A stretch of DNA of 64,000 bases from Lysinibacillus contaminans (GCF_001278945.1 NZ_LGRV01000003.1:1054001-1118000); one strand, 5' to 3'. Positions 52,369-62,905 are shown, counted from the first letter of the stretch. Numbers and translations are program-made. Notes: generated by a model from the letters alone, not told the origin.

Positions 52369-53271
52369 ATGAAAGATGTATATTTATTTAGTGGCTTTTT
52401 AGGCAGTGGGAAAACATCGATGCTAACTGATGTAATTCGGCAACTAAAGGAAAAGGGCTTAAAGCCTGCTGTGATTATGAATGAACTGGGCAAGCTACCT
52501 TTTGACTCGCAAGCAGTGGAGGAGGATGTCCCCCTAAAAGAAATGCTAGAGGGCTGTATTTGCTGCTCAGGAGCTGAGAAAACGGAAGCGCAAATTCAGT
52601 CGCTTCTTTTAGATAATGAATTTGATGTACTGATAATTGAAACAACAGGAGCAGCACATCCTGTGGAGGCTCTAGATGCTGTGTATTCACCTCTATTTGC
52701 GGAAAAATTAAATATTAAAGGAATTGTGACTGTAGCAGATAGTAAACTATGGCTGAATCGTGATGTGTTAACACCACAGTTACGTTCCTTATTTATGGAG
52801 CAAATTCGTCATGCACATTTACTTCTTGCCAATAAAACTGATTTACTGACAGAAGAAGAGCAGGCGAAAGTAGTTTATGAGCTACAAGGCTTTAATCCAC
52901 AAGCATTTATTTTGCAAACAACAAATGGTCGTGTGCCACTGCATTTGTTAGAAGGTTTAGCTGCAACAACACCAATAGATAAATCGAATGTAGTGAAGGC
53001 TTCGGTATCTTCTATGCAATTAGGATCTCGCTTAGTGGAGTTTGAGCAAGGCTCGTTTACACAAGAGCAGTTTGAAGATTGGGTACGTCAACTGCCGGAT
53101 TCTGTTTATCGAATGAAGGGCTTTGTGCCAATTGAAGGTGTGAAAAATCCGATGCTCTTTCAATATGCATATGGTATGGTCCAATGGCTACCAGAGTTTG
53201 TGAAAATGCCAGCTAAATTAGTCATCATCGGAGAAAATGTTGGCAATGTCCAAGTGATTGGTGTCGACTAA
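52369..53271 (+). CDS. CobW/G3E-family GTPase (metallochaperone type)
   Basis: The 300-residue GTPase has Walker A GFLGSGKTS, the family metal motif EGCICCSG (CxCC), a switch region with ETTGAAHP, and NKTD. G3E proteins insert or deliver a metal, and the zinc-responsive YciC branch is common in Bacillales; here no Zur box or zinc gene is adjacent, so the metal stays open. It starts at ATG after TAGGAGG. It is followed by a strong hairpin terminator at 53279-53308. Confidence 0.88.
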   Translation: MKDVYLFSGFLGSGKTSMLTDVIRQLKEKGLKPAVIMNELGKLPFDSQAVEEDVPLKEMLEGCICCSGAEKTEAQIQSLLLDNEFDVLIIETTGAAHPVEALDAVYSPLFAEKLNIKGIVTVADSKLWLNRDVLTPQLRSLFMEQIRHAHLLLANKTDLLTEEEQAKVVYELQGFNPQAFILQTTNGRVPLHLLEGLAATTPIDKSNVVKASVSSMQLGSRLVEFEQGSFTQEQFEDWVRQLPDSVYRMKGFVPIEGVKNPMLFQYAYGMVQWLPEFVKMPAKLVIIGENVGNVQVIGVD

Positions 53272-53278
53272 AAATTGT

Positions 53279-53313
53279 AGCTAGAAATCGAATCATTGAT
53301 TTCTAGCTTTTTA
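53279..53313 (+). terminator. Terminator after the CobW-family gene
   Basis: AGCTAGAAATC (53279-53289) pairs perfectly with GATTTCTAGCT (53298-53308) before a T-run. Confidence 0.87.
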
Positions 53314-53336
53314 AATTGAAGGGTAGGTTTATTTTC

Positions 53337-53891
53337 TTGAAAAAGGTTTTATACATAGTGTTAGGCATCCTCATAATTATATGTGGATGGTTGATTCATC
53401 AATATAATTATGATTCACAAACTATCAAAGAAAGCGTATTGATTGGAGATGGTTATCGATCTACTATTGGTGAGGAATATAGGGCTGTTAAATTCTTTAT
53501 AAAGCCAGATTGGTTTGAGTTGGACACAAATAAGCGTCAAAATATGCATGAGGTCGTGACACGGGTCGGAAATTCTCAAATTGTGCTTACTGAAATATGG
53601 GTACGCGAAGAAGTAAATGATGTCTATTTCACATTTACAGTAGAAAATAAGTTATCAAGAAAAAGTGGCTATTTTATAACTCAAAATTTAGCGAATTATA
53701 CAGGTGAATTACCGATGCCAAACATTCAGTTACTAAGTGAAAATGAGCAAGAAATAGCCCTTGGTCAATTTGCACAAGGTCCAGAAGAATATTTTAGCTT
53801 TGGTATTAATCATGAAGATGCTGATGAAATTGAACATGGATTTACGGTGGTAGCGAGCATCTATTTTGGCGTCCAATATGACAAAGACTAG
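53337..53891 (+). CDS. Membrane-anchored protein of unknown function
   Basis: I start at TTG 53337, about ten bases after GAAGGGTAGG; an in-frame TTG at 53316 is an alternative. The 184-residue protein has a signal anchor (VLYIVLGILIIICGWLI) and an outside domain with alternating strands (RAVKFFIKPDWFELDTN and GFTVVASIYFGVQ). It looks like the other short anchored proteins of this window. Family not recognised. Confidence 0.6.
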   Translation: MKKVLYIVLGILIIICGWLIHQYNYDSQTIKESVLIGDGYRSTIGEEYRAVKFFIKPDWFELDTNKRQNMHEVVTRVGNSQIVLTEIWVREEVNDVYFTFTVENKLSRKSGYFITQNLANYTGELPMPNIQLLSENEQEIALGQFAQGPEEYFSFGINHEDADEIEHGFTVVASIYFGVQYDKD

Positions 53892-54094
53892 CGTTATTTA
53901 TAACAAGATTCAAATAGTGTCAACCCTATTTGAAACGTAAGTATTTCATAGACTGGACAAATTTCCTAAAAACCATAGCTATAAAACGCTTGTTTCAAGG
54001 AATCTACTTCCCAAGTGGTGAATCTAGCAGTTGTTGGTAGGATTTTTTATAAAATCGTCCTTTAAGATAGGTTGCAGAGAGGAGGAATTGCAAA

Positions 54095-54727
54095 ATGAAA
54101 AAAACACTCATTGCAATTTGTGTCACACTTTTATTAGCAGCTCCAATTCAATTGGCTTCTGCTGCAACTTCAACTACAACTGAGGGGACAACAGTCAAAC
54201 AGACGACAAAATATAAAATCTATCAATATAAATGGTCTTCAAAAAAGCCAACATCACAACCGTCTACAAACAATTCGCAAAAAAATAATTCAAATACGAC
54301 TGCTCCAACAACAACAACAACAACGCAGCCGTCAACTAACGCGACTGATGTCAATGCTTTTGAACAAGAGGTAGTAAAATTAACGAATGCAGAGCGTACA
54401 AAGGCTGGTTTAGCACCGTTCCAAACGGATGAAAAATTAATGGCAGCCGCGCGTGAAAAATCACAAGATATGCAATCGAAAAACTATTTCTCGCATACGA
54501 GCCCGACATTTGGTTCACCTTTCGATCGTATGAAAGCTCTTGGGATCTCGTATAAATCAGCAGGTGAAAATATTGCTAAGGGTCAACGTACACCTCAAGA
54601 GGTCGTACAAGCTTGGATGGATTCACCAGGGCACCGTGCAAATATTTTAAATGCAGACTTTACACATATCGGTGTTGGTTTTGTAGAAACGGGTTACCAT
54701 TGGACACAACAATTCATTAAAAAATAA
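54095..54727 (+). CDS. Secreted CAP-domain (SCP-like) protein
   Basis: The 210-residue protein has a signal peptide ending near QLASAATS, a threonine/asparagine-rich linker (35-85), and a CAP domain: NAERTKAGLAPF, the KSQDMQSKNYFSHTSP metal-linked motif, AGENIAKG and DSPGHRANILNADFTHIGVG. Secreted CAP proteins of this YkwD type are common in Bacillus coats and supernatants; the activity is unclear. The start is ATG after GAGAGGAGG. A terminator follows at 54734. Confidence 0.9.
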   Translation: MKKTLIAICVTLLLAAPIQLASAATSTTTEGTTVKQTTKYKIYQYKWSSKKPTSQPSTNNSQKNNSNTTAPTTTTTTQPSTNATDVNAFEQEVVKLTNAERTKAGLAPFQTDEKLMAAAREKSQDMQSKNYFSHTSPTFGSPFDRMKALGISYKSAGENIAKGQRTPQEVVQAWMDSPGHRANILNADFTHIGVGFVETGYHWTQQFIKK

Positions 54728-54733
54728 CAATAG

Positions 54734-54770
54734 AAATCACTCTGTCGTAAGTTGCAGGGTGATTTTTTTA
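54734..54770 (+). terminator. Terminator after the CAP gene
   Basis: AAATCACTCTG (54734-54744) pairs with CAGGGTGATTT (54755-54765), leading into seven Ts. Confidence 0.82.
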
Positions 54771-54780
54771 TGTCTAGAAA

Positions 54781-54820
54781 TAGAAAAAGGGAGAAGCTAG
54801 ACTGCCTCTCCCTTTTTCTA
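54781..54820. terminator. Terminator of the MATE gene, usable both ways
   Basis: TAGAAAAAGGGAGA (54781-54794) and TCTCCCTTTTTCTA (54807-54820) form a perfect 14-bp stem. The MATE stop codon lies in its right arm. Confidence 0.85.
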
Positions 54821-56167
54821 TGCTATTTTGTATTTTCTTTGTACAAGCAATAATCTGATTGATAAGGTTATCGCGCCAGCAGACAATCCAGTAACAAGAC
54901 CAATCCAATAGCCAAATGGACCGAAATCTGTATAGGTTGCAAGCATATAGCCAACAGGTAATCCAATAACCCAGTAAGAGATAATTGCCATTATAAACGT
55001 GATCGTAACATCTTTATAGCCGCGGAGTGCTCCTTGAACTGGCGCTTGAATAGCATCAGACAATTGGAAGATTGCTGCAAACACTAAGAATTGAACGGCA
55101 TATTCAAGGACTACAACATCAGATGAATATATATTTGCAATCGGTTCTCTTAACATGAATAAAATAAGTGCTGAAAGAAAGCTGAATATTACTGCAGTCC
55201 CAACGCACAAGTAACTGTACACTTTTGCGCCATGCATGCGTCCTGCACCAACTTCAAATCCAACTAAAATTGTCACGCCCATGGAGATGCTCAGTGGCAC
55301 CATATATAACAATGAGGTGAAATTCATAGCAATCTGATGTGCTGCAATAATTTCGGTACTAAAGCTACTCATCATCATCGTAACAGCAGAGAAAATACTT
55401 GTTTCTGCAAAGAGTGATAGCCCAATCGGTACACCGATGAGTAGAATTTCTTTCCAACGTAACCACTCCAGCTTCGGCCAATCTTTGAAAATACGAAAAC
55501 TATCAAAAGGTACGCGCTTTGCAACAATCCATACTGTAAAAAAGAAAATTAACCAGTATGAAATGGCAGTCGCAACACCAGCCCCGATTCCGCCAAGTTC
55601 GGGTGCACCGAATTTGCCGAAAATGAAAATATAGTTCAAAAAGATATTAATTGGCGTTGTGAGCAATGTAATAATCATCGTCACACGAGTTTTTCCAAGT
55701 GCATCGATAAAGCAACGTAATACAAAAAATAAAAAGAGTGGTACAAGACCTGCACACATTGCATAAATATAAGCTTCGGCAATCTTATGTACGGAGGCTT
55801 CGAGTTGCATATTACCGAGCATCCAGTCAATACTCAATAACAGAAGGATAAAAATGATGGCAGCTAGCAGTAACGCTACATATATCCCTTGTTGTACGGC
55901 TTTTTTCGCATCCATTTGTTTTTTTGCCCCGACAAGTTGTGCAACAATCGGTGTAATCGCTAGTAAAATACCAGAAAGTCCAGTGTAGACCGGCATCCAA
56001 ATCGAGGCACCAATAGAGACGCCTGCTAAATCAGTCGTTCCATAGCGACTCGACATTAAAATATCGAAAAACGAAATTAAATAAATGGCAACTTGTGTTA
56101 CTAAAATCGGCACAATCATTTTTAACATTAATACATATTTCTCTTTTAACGTGGTTGTTTCATACAT
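54818..56167 (-). CDS. MATE-family multidrug efflux protein (NorM/DinF type)
   Basis: The 449-residue exporter has twelve predicted helices with the MATE motifs: PILVTQVAIYLISFFDILMSS in helix 1-2, LAGVSIGASIWMP, and PVQGALRGYKDVT in the second half. It should export cationic drugs using a sodium or proton gradient. I start at ATG 56167, with GGAAGAAG upstream, not at the open frame reaching 56251. It is convergent with the CAP gene and has its own terminator. Confidence 0.9.
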   Translation of the reverse strand: MYETTTLKEKYVLMLKMIVPILVTQVAIYLISFFDILMSSRYGTTDLAGVSIGASIWMPVYTGLSGILLAITPIVAQLVGAKKQMDAKKAVQQGIYVALLLAAIIFILLLLSIDWMLGNMQLEASVHKIAEAYIYAMCAGLVPLFLFFVLRCFIDALGKTRVTMIITLLTTPINIFLNYIFIFGKFGAPELGGIGAGVATAISYWLIFFFTVWIVAKRVPFDSFRIFKDWPKLEWLRWKEILLIGVPIGLSLFAETSIFSAVTMMMSSFSTEIIAAHQIAMNFTSLLYMVPLSISMGVTILVGFEVGAGRMHGAKVYSYLCVGTAVIFSFLSALILFMLREPIANIYSSDVVVLEYAVQFLVFAAIFQLSDAIQAPVQGALRGYKDVTITFIMAIISYWVIGLPVGYMLATYTDFGPFGYWIGLVTGLSAGAITLSIRLLLVQRKYKIA

Positions 56168-56365
56168 GATGACTTCTTCCTTTTTTGCATAATAAATCAA
56201 TAGTATACCATAATTGTTTTGTTTTACGGAAAAAATTGTCGGTGGTTTCATCTATCTCTTTTACAAGGCATATAGTAAAATAAAAGACTGTAAACAAAAC
56301 TAGTTGTTTTGAACATATTTTTGAGACAATTAATTTCTGTGCGACAATAAAACAACACCAAAAAG

Positions 56366-56420
56366 GGCATAGTAATACTTACTTTATGTAAAGTTACGGG
56401 CTATGCCAAAAGCTTTTTTA
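56366..56420 (+). promoter_or_regulatory. Hairpin in the leader of the MurG-like gene
   Basis: GGCATAG (56366-56372) and CTATGCC (56401-56407) close an imperfect stem with a large loop, followed by AAAAGCTTTTTTAG. It may be an attenuator in the leader or the end of an upstream transcript. The 56168-56365 part holds no gene. Confidence 0.45.
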
Positions 56421-56436
56421 GAATAGGAGAATTTAC

Positions 56437-57513
56437 GTGAAACAACAAACAATCATTTTAACCGGTGGTGGGACTGCTGGCCATGTATCGCTCAACCAAG
56501 CGATTATCCCGTCTTTACTTAAACTAGGTTATGATGTCCATTATATTGGTTCAGAGCAAGGAATTGAAAAGGAATTAATCGGCGAGGCGTTTCCGCAAGT
56601 GCCGTTTTACGGGATTTCAAGTGGAAAACTGCGTCGTTATTTCTCGATGAAGAATTTTACCGATCCATTTCGTGTACTGGCTGGTGTGATGCAAGCATTC
56701 CGCATCATCAAAAAAGTAAAGCCACAGGTAATCTTTTCTAAAGGCGGCTTTGTGTCGGTACCGGTTGTTATGGCAGCGAAAATGTCGGGTATCCCCGTTG
56801 TCATCCATGAATCAGATGTGACACCAGGCTTAGCCAATAAAATAGCACTTCCATTTTCCTCACATGTTTTCACAATTTTTGAAGAAACATTGCAGCATTT
56901 ACCACAAGAAAAAGCGACTTGTACGGGCTCGATTATTCGTCAGGAGTTGTTTAGTGGAGATAAAGCGAAAGGACTTGCAGCATGTGGATTTACTCCAGAA
57001 AAGCCTGTTCTTCTTGTAATGGGGGGAAGTCTAGGTTCAGTTGTGATAAATGAGGCACTGCGTCATAATTTACCTGAACTTCTACAGACTTTTCAAATTA
57101 TCCATCTATGCGGGAAAGGCAATTCTGATAAAGCACTTGATGAAATGCCAGGCTATAAGCAATTCGAATATGTAACGACGGAGCTACCGAATTTATTGCA
57201 TGCAGCAGATTTTATTGTTTCTCGGGCAGGTTCAAATTCAATTTTTGAATTTTTAGCATTGCATAAACCGATGTTGCTTATTCCACTATCTGCACAAAAA
57301 AGCCGTGGTGATCAAATTTTAAATGCTAATTTATTTAAAAAGCAAGGCTATGCTGAAGTGTTGGAGGAAGAGGCACTAACGAAGGAAACATTTATTAAAT
57401 CCATTCATACGTTAGTGTCACGGAAATCGGAAATGGTTGCAACTATGGAAAAAACACAAACACCGAAGACGTCAGAAGAAATGGCGAAATTGATTTTACA
57501 ATATAAGAAATGA
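56437..57513 (+). CDS. MurG-like UDP-GlcNAc:lipid I glycosyltransferase
   Basis: The 358-residue GT28 enzyme shows the N-terminal GGTAGH loop with GGTGGTAGHVSLN, the HESDVTPGLANK acceptor loop, and the C-terminal GGSLGSVVIN and SRAGSNSIFEFLALHKPMLL donor motifs. It makes lipid II from lipid I. It lies far from a dcw division cluster, so it is probably a second MurG of the kind seen in several Bacillaceae, not the main one. The start is GTG after ATAGGAGAAT. Confidence 0.88.
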   Translation: MKQQTIILTGGGTAGHVSLNQAIIPSLLKLGYDVHYIGSEQGIEKELIGEAFPQVPFYGISSGKLRRYFSMKNFTDPFRVLAGVMQAFRIIKKVKPQVIFSKGGFVSVPVVMAAKMSGIPVVIHESDVTPGLANKIALPFSSHVFTIFEETLQHLPQEKATCTGSIIRQELFSGDKAKGLAACGFTPEKPVLLVMGGSLGSVVINEALRHNLPELLQTFQIIHLCGKGNSDKALDEMPGYKQFEYVTTELPNLLHAADFIVSRAGSNSIFEFLALHKPMLLIPLSAQKSRGDQILNANLFKKQGYAEVLEEEALTKETFIKSIHTLVSRKSEMVATMEKTQTPKTSEEMAKLILQYKK

Positions 57514-57515
57514 CA

Positions 57516-57563
57516 AAAAAGCTAGCTACAAAGTCATAATCGACTTCGTAGCTAGCTTTTTCT
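57516..57563. terminator. Bidirectional terminator
   Basis: AAAAAGCTAGCTAC (57516-57529) pairs perfectly with 57548-57561, with an inner AAGTC/GACTT stem. It separates the convergent murG-like and GNAT genes. Confidence 0.9.
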
Positions 57564-57580
57564 TTGTCAACTTCATTTTT

Positions 57581-58129
57581 TTACATGGCCTGCTCTTCGC
57601 CATCTTCCATGTGGTTGGCAGTAGTCAAATAGAATAAATCACGTGTAATTTTATATAAATTAAACTGAGCTTCACCATCGTTTACTTGTTCTAATAATGT
57701 TGGATGACTTTCGTTAGCACATACAACATAAGGTAATTTTAGTGCAGCTCGTTCTGATTTAGCATTTTCATTTCGAATACGCAAAAAAACCGTATGAAAG
57801 TTGTAATCAAAAAAGAGTTCATTCAAAAAAAGCGACTTTGCCTTTTGATTATACCCTTTACCTTGATAAGGGAGGCCAATCCACGTTCCGAGGAAGCCTG
57901 CACCGTCCTGCACATCATGAATACTGATGGTGCCGATTGGTTGCCCCCAATCATCGGTAATCGTCCTAGAAATAGCGAGTCCTCTCGCTTCTTCTTCAAT
58001 TAGTTGTTTTGTCATAAACCAGTATTCATCTGCTGAAGTGGCTTTTTGACGAACGAATGGAAAAACAGTAGGGTGTGACAATAGCTCAAAAAGCTCTGTA
58101 CATTCATGTAGGTCTCGATGTTTGAGCAT
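57581..58129 (-). CDS. GNAT acetyltransferase (RimJ/RimL-like)
   Basis: The 182-residue protein starts at ATG 58129 with AAAGGAGG upstream; the open frame continues to 58207 without a site. It shows the RimJ/RimL layout: TELFELLSHPTVFPFV, GTISIHDVQ, LGTWIGLPYQGKGYNQKAK with the acetyl-CoA loop, and FLRIRNENAKSERAALKL. The substrate is probably an N-terminal amine or small molecule. A tail of about 35 residues extends beyond the core. Confidence 0.85.
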   Translation of the reverse strand: MLKHRDLHECTELFELLSHPTVFPFVRQKATSADEYWFMTKQLIEEEARGLAISRTITDDWGQPIGTISIHDVQDGAGFLGTWIGLPYQGKGYNQKAKSLFLNELFFDYNFHTVFLRIRNENAKSERAALKLPYVVCANESHPTLLEQVNDGEAQFNLYKITRDLFYLTTANHMEDGEEQAM

Positions 58130-58207
58130 ACGAAACGCCTCCTTTACTAGGGTAGTTAAAGCAATTCCGATACCATCAATAATGATGATATAAAGAAGTA
58201 AACTCAA

Positions 58208-58706
58208 TTTCGTACTGGAATTAAAAACCCAAAGAACTAGACGTTAAAACTATGAAATCCATAATATCCCGTTGTCTTACCGATTTTGCCACCATACCGA
58301 AAAATGGTTATTTTTTTAATATATTATAACGAGTTTACTACTTAATGCAACATATTTACTCGATAATACAAAAAATATGTTAAATTATCAGTTTATTCTG
58401 ATAAAGTAACTTTACTTCTATTTTTTCAGTTTATGTTAAGAGTGAAGTTTTTAGTCTAGAATAGAAAAAATTAGGTGGTAAATTGGAAATGGCAAGCCAG
58501 CCATGTTAATGTACTCAAAAAAAGAGAAGTGATTAAATTGTATTCAAAAAAGAGAATAATCCTTCGCTTTCTAGAAATTTAAGCATACGAATATATGCTA
58601 TAATTAAGATTGCTGATTTTGTATATCTTAATAGAAGTTCTTAAAAAGTATAAGTAATGCAAATTGATTTCCATAACCTTAATGTATATTAACAATTATT
58701 TTATAG
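58208..58706. other. Intergenic stretch
   Basis: This AT-rich 500-base interval between divergent genes shows no gene or strong hairpin. It should carry promoters for the GNAT and diguanylate cyclase genes, which I could not place. Confidence 0.4.
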
Positions 58707-58721
58707 GTGAGGGGTGATGAA

Positions 58722-60746
58722 GTGGAGCACCTTTTTACAGAAGAACAATTTAAGCAAGTATTTATGGGCAAAGATTTTGCCTTCCTATTAAGAAAATGCG
58801 GCAACGATTATCGATACATTCGATTGAATGATGCTGCAAAATCATTATATTCCTATGATGTGATTGGACAAACTATTTCGGCGGTTATGTCTAATCGAAA
58901 TGCAGAAATTATTATAGATAATTACAATAAAGCAACGTTGACAAATGAACAAATAGATTATGGTGATTATGCATACTATAATGCGGAAGTTAGAAAGTAT
59001 GAAACGTCCGTTCGTCCGATTACCATGAACCATGAACAATATATTTTAGCCATTACAAAAGAGATCTTGTATGATCGAAATATTGAAGACAAGTTTCTTT
59101 TTATGCGCTCGATGTTCGACCATGCTTCTTTTTCTACGGTAATCCTCTCAAATACGGGAGAGATTTTGGAAGTGAATGCTAATTTTATGAATGAGTTTGG
59201 GTTGTGTAATGAACAAATTAAACAACAACCTTTTATACATTTACCTATAATCCCAAAAGCTGAGATAAGTGCAATAACTGACTATATAAAACGGGCTTCA
59301 ATGGGGGAAAATATCGCAAGGGAAATACTTACATTCCATACGGTGGAGAAGTATGAGCGTTATTACTTAGCTACGTTCTCACCTGTAATGCAGGGGGACG
59401 ATTCTTTTGCAGTATTCATAATACTGCAGGACATTACCGAGTTTACTGAGCAAAAAGTGGAACTTCGATTAAAAACGCATGGTTTTGAAGTGTTTAAAGC
59501 AGCACTAAATTCCGCAGCAGGTATTGCAATTTTAGATGTAGATGGTCGTATTATAGATATTAATGAAATGTTATTAAATATAATGGGTTATTCGAAAGAA
59601 AATTTGGTTGGAACACCATTTGATTTTATAGAAACCCGAAACCATCCTGAGGACTACTTAACTAATATGAAAAAAACGCTTCATGCAGGTGAGATTTGGC
59701 GTGGAGAATTGTGTTATCGCACAAAATATCATGCTTTTTACTGGATGGATGTAACGATTATACCTTTGAAAAATGAAGCGGGTATAACTGAACAAATTTT
59801 ATCCATTAACTATGATATTACAGATAAGAAGAGAATGTTAACGGAATTAAAAAATATTGAGCGCACTTTTCGACTTATTACAGAAAACACAAATGATTTA
59901 ATCGTTATTACAAATGAAGACGGTATTATTATGTATACATCACCGTCTTATACCCACTATCTAGGCTATGAATCAAGCGAGTTACAAGGCCAATTTTATA
60001 GTTCAATCGTTGCCGATGAAAGCAAAAATGCATGGCAAAATTATTTAAATAATTTTGAGTGCCAATCGGATACACAATTTGAACTATTATTAGAAACAAA
60101 AACTGGCTTACCCATTTGGACAGAGGGGAATGTAACCGTTGTCAATGATCCAGATCGTGAAACGGTTTCACAAATTATGATGGTTTCCCGTGAAATTACG
60201 CATCGTAAAGAACGAGAAAACAATTTGCTGTATTTAGCCTATCATGACAGTTTGACACAGTTACCAAATCGTCGATATTTACTAAAAGAATTCCCTACAG
60301 TTTTAGCAAATGCGAATATTGATCATACGAGTTTTGCCATGATTTACATTGATGGTGATAATTTTAAAGAAGTCAATGATCAATTTGGTCATGAAACAGG
60401 GGATGCCTTTATCCGGAAATTCGGCAGTGTCATCATGACATCTATTCGCAGTCATGATTTGGTTATCCGCATCGGTGGCGATGAATTCATAGTGGTTTTA
60501 ACAGGCTTAACACGAGATTATGAGGCTAGACAAGCACAAATGATGCAAATTATTAGCCGTATTCGAAAAGAATTACAGGCCGGATGGACAATTGAACAAC
60601 ATCATTTCTCGCCGACCGCTTCCATGGGGATTGCTTATTATCCAGATCATGGGAAAACGTTGGATGAGCTATTAGATTTAGCAGACCAAGCACTCTATAA
60701 GGCAAAAGAATTAGGTAAAAATAACTTGTACATTATCGGATCATAA
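58722..60746 (+). CDS. PAS-GGDEF diguanylate cyclase
   Basis: The 674-residue protein starts at GTG 58722 (GTGAGGGGTGAT upstream). It has an N-terminal PAS-like sensor region, two to three further PAS domains (NSAAGIAILDVDGRIIDI; NTNDLIVITNEDGII) and a GGDEF domain at the C-terminus. The active motif RIGGDEF is intact at about 585-589, and RSHD five residues before it is a complete inhibitory RxxD site, so it should make c-di-GMP with product feedback. There is no membrane segment and no EAL domain. A hairpin at 60756-60796 follows. Confidence 0.92.
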   Translation: MEHLFTEEQFKQVFMGKDFAFLLRKCGNDYRYIRLNDAAKSLYSYDVIGQTISAVMSNRNAEIIIDNYNKATLTNEQIDYGDYAYYNAEVRKYETSVRPITMNHEQYILAITKEILYDRNIEDKFLFMRSMFDHASFSTVILSNTGEILEVNANFMNEFGLCNEQIKQQPFIHLPIIPKAEISAITDYIKRASMGENIAREILTFHTVEKYERYYLATFSPVMQGDDSFAVFIILQDITEFTEQKVELRLKTHGFEVFKAALNSAAGIAILDVDGRIIDINEMLLNIMGYSKENLVGTPFDFIETRNHPEDYLTNMKKTLHAGEIWRGELCYRTKYHAFYWMDVTIIPLKNEAGITEQILSINYDITDKKRMLTELKNIERTFRLITENTNDLIVITNEDGIIMYTSPSYTHYLGYESSELQGQFYSSIVADESKNAWQNYLNNFECQSDTQFELLLETKTGLPIWTEGNVTVVNDPDRETVSQIMMVSREITHRKERENNLLYLAYHDSLTQLPNRRYLLKEFPTVLANANIDHTSFAMIYIDGDNFKEVNDQFGHETGDAFIRKFGSVIMTSIRSHDLVIRIGGDEFIVVLTGLTRDYEARQAQMMQIISRIRKELQAGWTIEQHHFSPTASMGIAYYPDHGKTLDELLDLADQALYKAKELGKNNLYIIGS

Positions 60747-60755
60747 AAGAATAGG

Positions 60756-60800
60756 AAGGTCTGTACAAACGAGTATCTACTTGTGGTACAGGCCTTTTAT
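60756..60800 (+). terminator. Terminator after the diguanylate cyclase gene
   Basis: AAGGTCTGTAC (60756-60766) pairs with GTACAGGCCTT (60786-60796, one G-T), then TTTATTT. Confidence 0.75.
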
Positions 60801-60851
60801 TTGATGTTATGCTATAAAAGAACAGACTTAAAAGAAATAAAAGGTGATTTC

Positions 60852-61526
60852 ATGTCTAAAAAAATATTATTAGTTGAAGATGAAAAAAATATTGCACGTT
60901 TTGTCGAGCTAGAACTAATGCACGAGGGTTATGCAGTCACAGTTGCTTTCGATGGACGAGATGGTTTGGAGTTTGCTCTGACTGAAGATTTCGATGTGCT
61001 TTTGTTAGATGTTATGATACCGAGCCTAAATGGTATAGAAATTTGCCGTCGTGTTCGTGCACAGTCACAAGTGCCTATTCTATTATTAACGGCTCGTGAT
61101 GCGGTAATGGATAGAGTTGCAGGTCTAGATGCCGGGGCTGATGATTATATAGTTAAGCCGTTTGCAATTGAAGAACTGCTTGCTAGAATTCGCACGATTT
61201 TACGACGTGTAACTCCTGAAAAAAAGGGTAATGTAATACTAACTTGTCGTGATATAGAAATCGATGTTGCTGCTTATGATGTGTCAGTACAAGGGAAAAA
61301 GCTAGATTTAACGAAAACGGAATATGACCTACTTAAGTTATTAGTTGAGCATAAAAACCGTGTGTGTACACGGGAGCTAATTTTATCTTCTGTGTGGGGC
61401 TATGAGACGGATATTGAGACCAATGTAGTTGATGTATATATTCGTCACTTGCGAATGAAGCTTCCTGGAGGGATGAATGACTATATTGAGACCGTACGTG
61501 GCGTAGGATACGTGATGCGCGAATGA
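60852..61526 (+). CDS. OmpR-family response regulator (ArlR-like)
   Basis: The 224-residue regulator has a receiver domain with VEDE (9-12), Asp53 in [15 protein letters not shown] and IVKPF, then an OmpR winged helix with [14 protein letters not shown] and [14 protein letters not shown] start at ATG 60852 with AAAGGTGAT upstream. The downstream kinase gene overlaps by four bases. The pair resembles ArlR-ArlS/CssRS-type systems; the signal and targets are unknown. Confidence 0.9.
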   Translation: MSKKILLVEDEKNIARFVELELMHEGYAVTVAFDGRDGLEFALTEDFDVLLLDVMIPSLNGIEICRRVRAQSQVPILLLTARDAVMDRVAGLDAGADDYIVKPFAIEELLARIRTILRRVTPEKKGNVILTCRDIEIDVAAYDVSVQGKKLDLTKTEYDLLKLLVEHKNRVCTRELILSSVWGYETDIETNVVDVYIRHLRMKLPGGMNDYIETVRGVGYVMRE

Positions 61527-62905
61527 AGATGTTAAAAGAGCGTTTACTTCATCAGTCATTGCAACGAAAATGGATGCTGACATCAAGTGCAGTTATTTTT
61601 ATTAGTTATGCTATTATTTGTGTAGTTGTTTATGTGTCGCTCCATACCTGGCTTTTGAATGAGGAAGAAAGTAAGGTTAAACGTACGAGAGATGATTTAA
61701 CTTCATTTTTTGAGGAGCAAGGAGCCCGCGTGGACATTCAACAATTACAACAAAATACAGGTCTGTTGAACTCTATTGTCGACCGTAATCAAACTGTACG
61801 TATTTTTAATGTTGATGGTATTGAAATTTTACGTATTAATGATGCTTCTAAGGCCGCTCCATTAACGAATGATATGGAAATTATTCGATTGAAGATAGAT
61901 AATACAAGTGCCTTTATTGCGAATGAGCGGATTCGACTTGGGTTATTTCATGGTTATTTACAAGTCATTCATCCACTAACGCAATATCAGTCACTAATGA
62001 ACTATTTATTAATAGCAATGCTTATTGCAGGTCTTGGAGCACTCCTGCTGTCGGGTTCGATCGGCTATTACTTAGCAAATTATTTAATGAAGCCACTACA
62101 CGAATTACGTAGTTCAATGAAAACAGTAATGGATAAAGGCTTCAACGAACCGATTCAATTATCGTATACTTCACAAGATGAAATAGGGGATTTGCTAAAA
62201 ATGTATAATGCGATGATGAATGAACTGCAAATTTCTTTTACGCAACAACAGCAGTTTATCGCAGATGCCTCGCATGAACTACGCACTCCGATTCAAGCAA
62301 TTGAGGGCCACCTTTCTTTACTAAAAAGGTGGGGCAAAGATGATCCTGAAATTTTAGAGGAGTCTATCGATACATCACTTACAGAAATTGTGCGCATGCG
62401 TAAGATGATAGAGGAACTACTTGAACTAGCACGTCGTGAGGAAAAAAGTGAAGATAGCCAAGCTAATGTTGAAGCTGTAGTAGAAGGTGTTGTTGCCGAG
62501 ATGGAACAACTTTATCCGGAGGCGCGAATCATGGTGTCGAAATCTGGAGAAATTCGACCAATATATATGACGGAAAATGCACTAAGTCAAATCGTCCGCA
62601 ATATAATAGAGAATGCCATACGTTATTGTGAAAAAACGCCAGAAGTAAAAGTTTCGATTGAAGAAAATGGAAATTTTATATTGATTCAAATTGCCGATAA
62701 CGGTATCGGTATTGCGGAAGAAAACCTACCATATATTTTTGATCGTTTTTACCGAGTAGATGAGGCGAGAAATCGTCAAATCGGTGGAACGGGCTTAGGA
62801 CTCAGCATTACGAAAATGTTAATTGGGAAATATAATGCAACAATAGAAGTCAAGAGCAAAGTGAATGTTGGAACCGTTTTCTTTGTGAAAATTCCGCTAA
62901 AATAG
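61523..62905 (+). CDS. Membrane sensor histidine kinase (ArlS-like)
   Basis: The 460-residue kinase has a membrane helix at about 20-41, an outside sensor of about 115 residues, a second helix at 158-185, a HAMP domain, then HisKA with [10 protein letters not shown] giving His251, and HATPase with the N box (NIIENAIRY), DNGIGIAEE and GGTGLGLSI. The start ATG overlaps the regulator's stop (ATGA), so expression is coupled. ArlS-like kinases sense envelope or metabolic state in other Firmicutes; the signal is not known here. Confidence 0.9.
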   Translation: MKMLKERLLHQSLQRKWMLTSSAVIFISYAIICVVVYVSLHTWLLNEEESKVKRTRDDLTSFFEEQGARVDIQQLQQNTGLLNSIVDRNQTVRIFNVDGIEILRINDASKAAPLTNDMEIIRLKIDNTSAFIANERIRLGLFHGYLQVIHPLTQYQSLMNYLLIAMLIAGLGALLLSGSIGYYLANYLMKPLHELRSSMKTVMDKGFNEPIQLSYTSQDEIGDLLKMYNAMMNELQISFTQQQQFIADASHELRTPIQAIEGHLSLLKRWGKDDPEILEESIDTSLTEIVRMRKMIEELLELARREEKSEDSQANVEAVVEGVVAEMEQLYPEARIMVSKSGEIRPIYMTENALSQIVRNIIENAIRYCEKTPEVKVSIEENGNFILIQIADNGIGIAEENLPYIFDRFYRVDEARNRQIGGTGLGLSITKMLIGKYNATIEVKSKVNVGTVFFVKIPLK

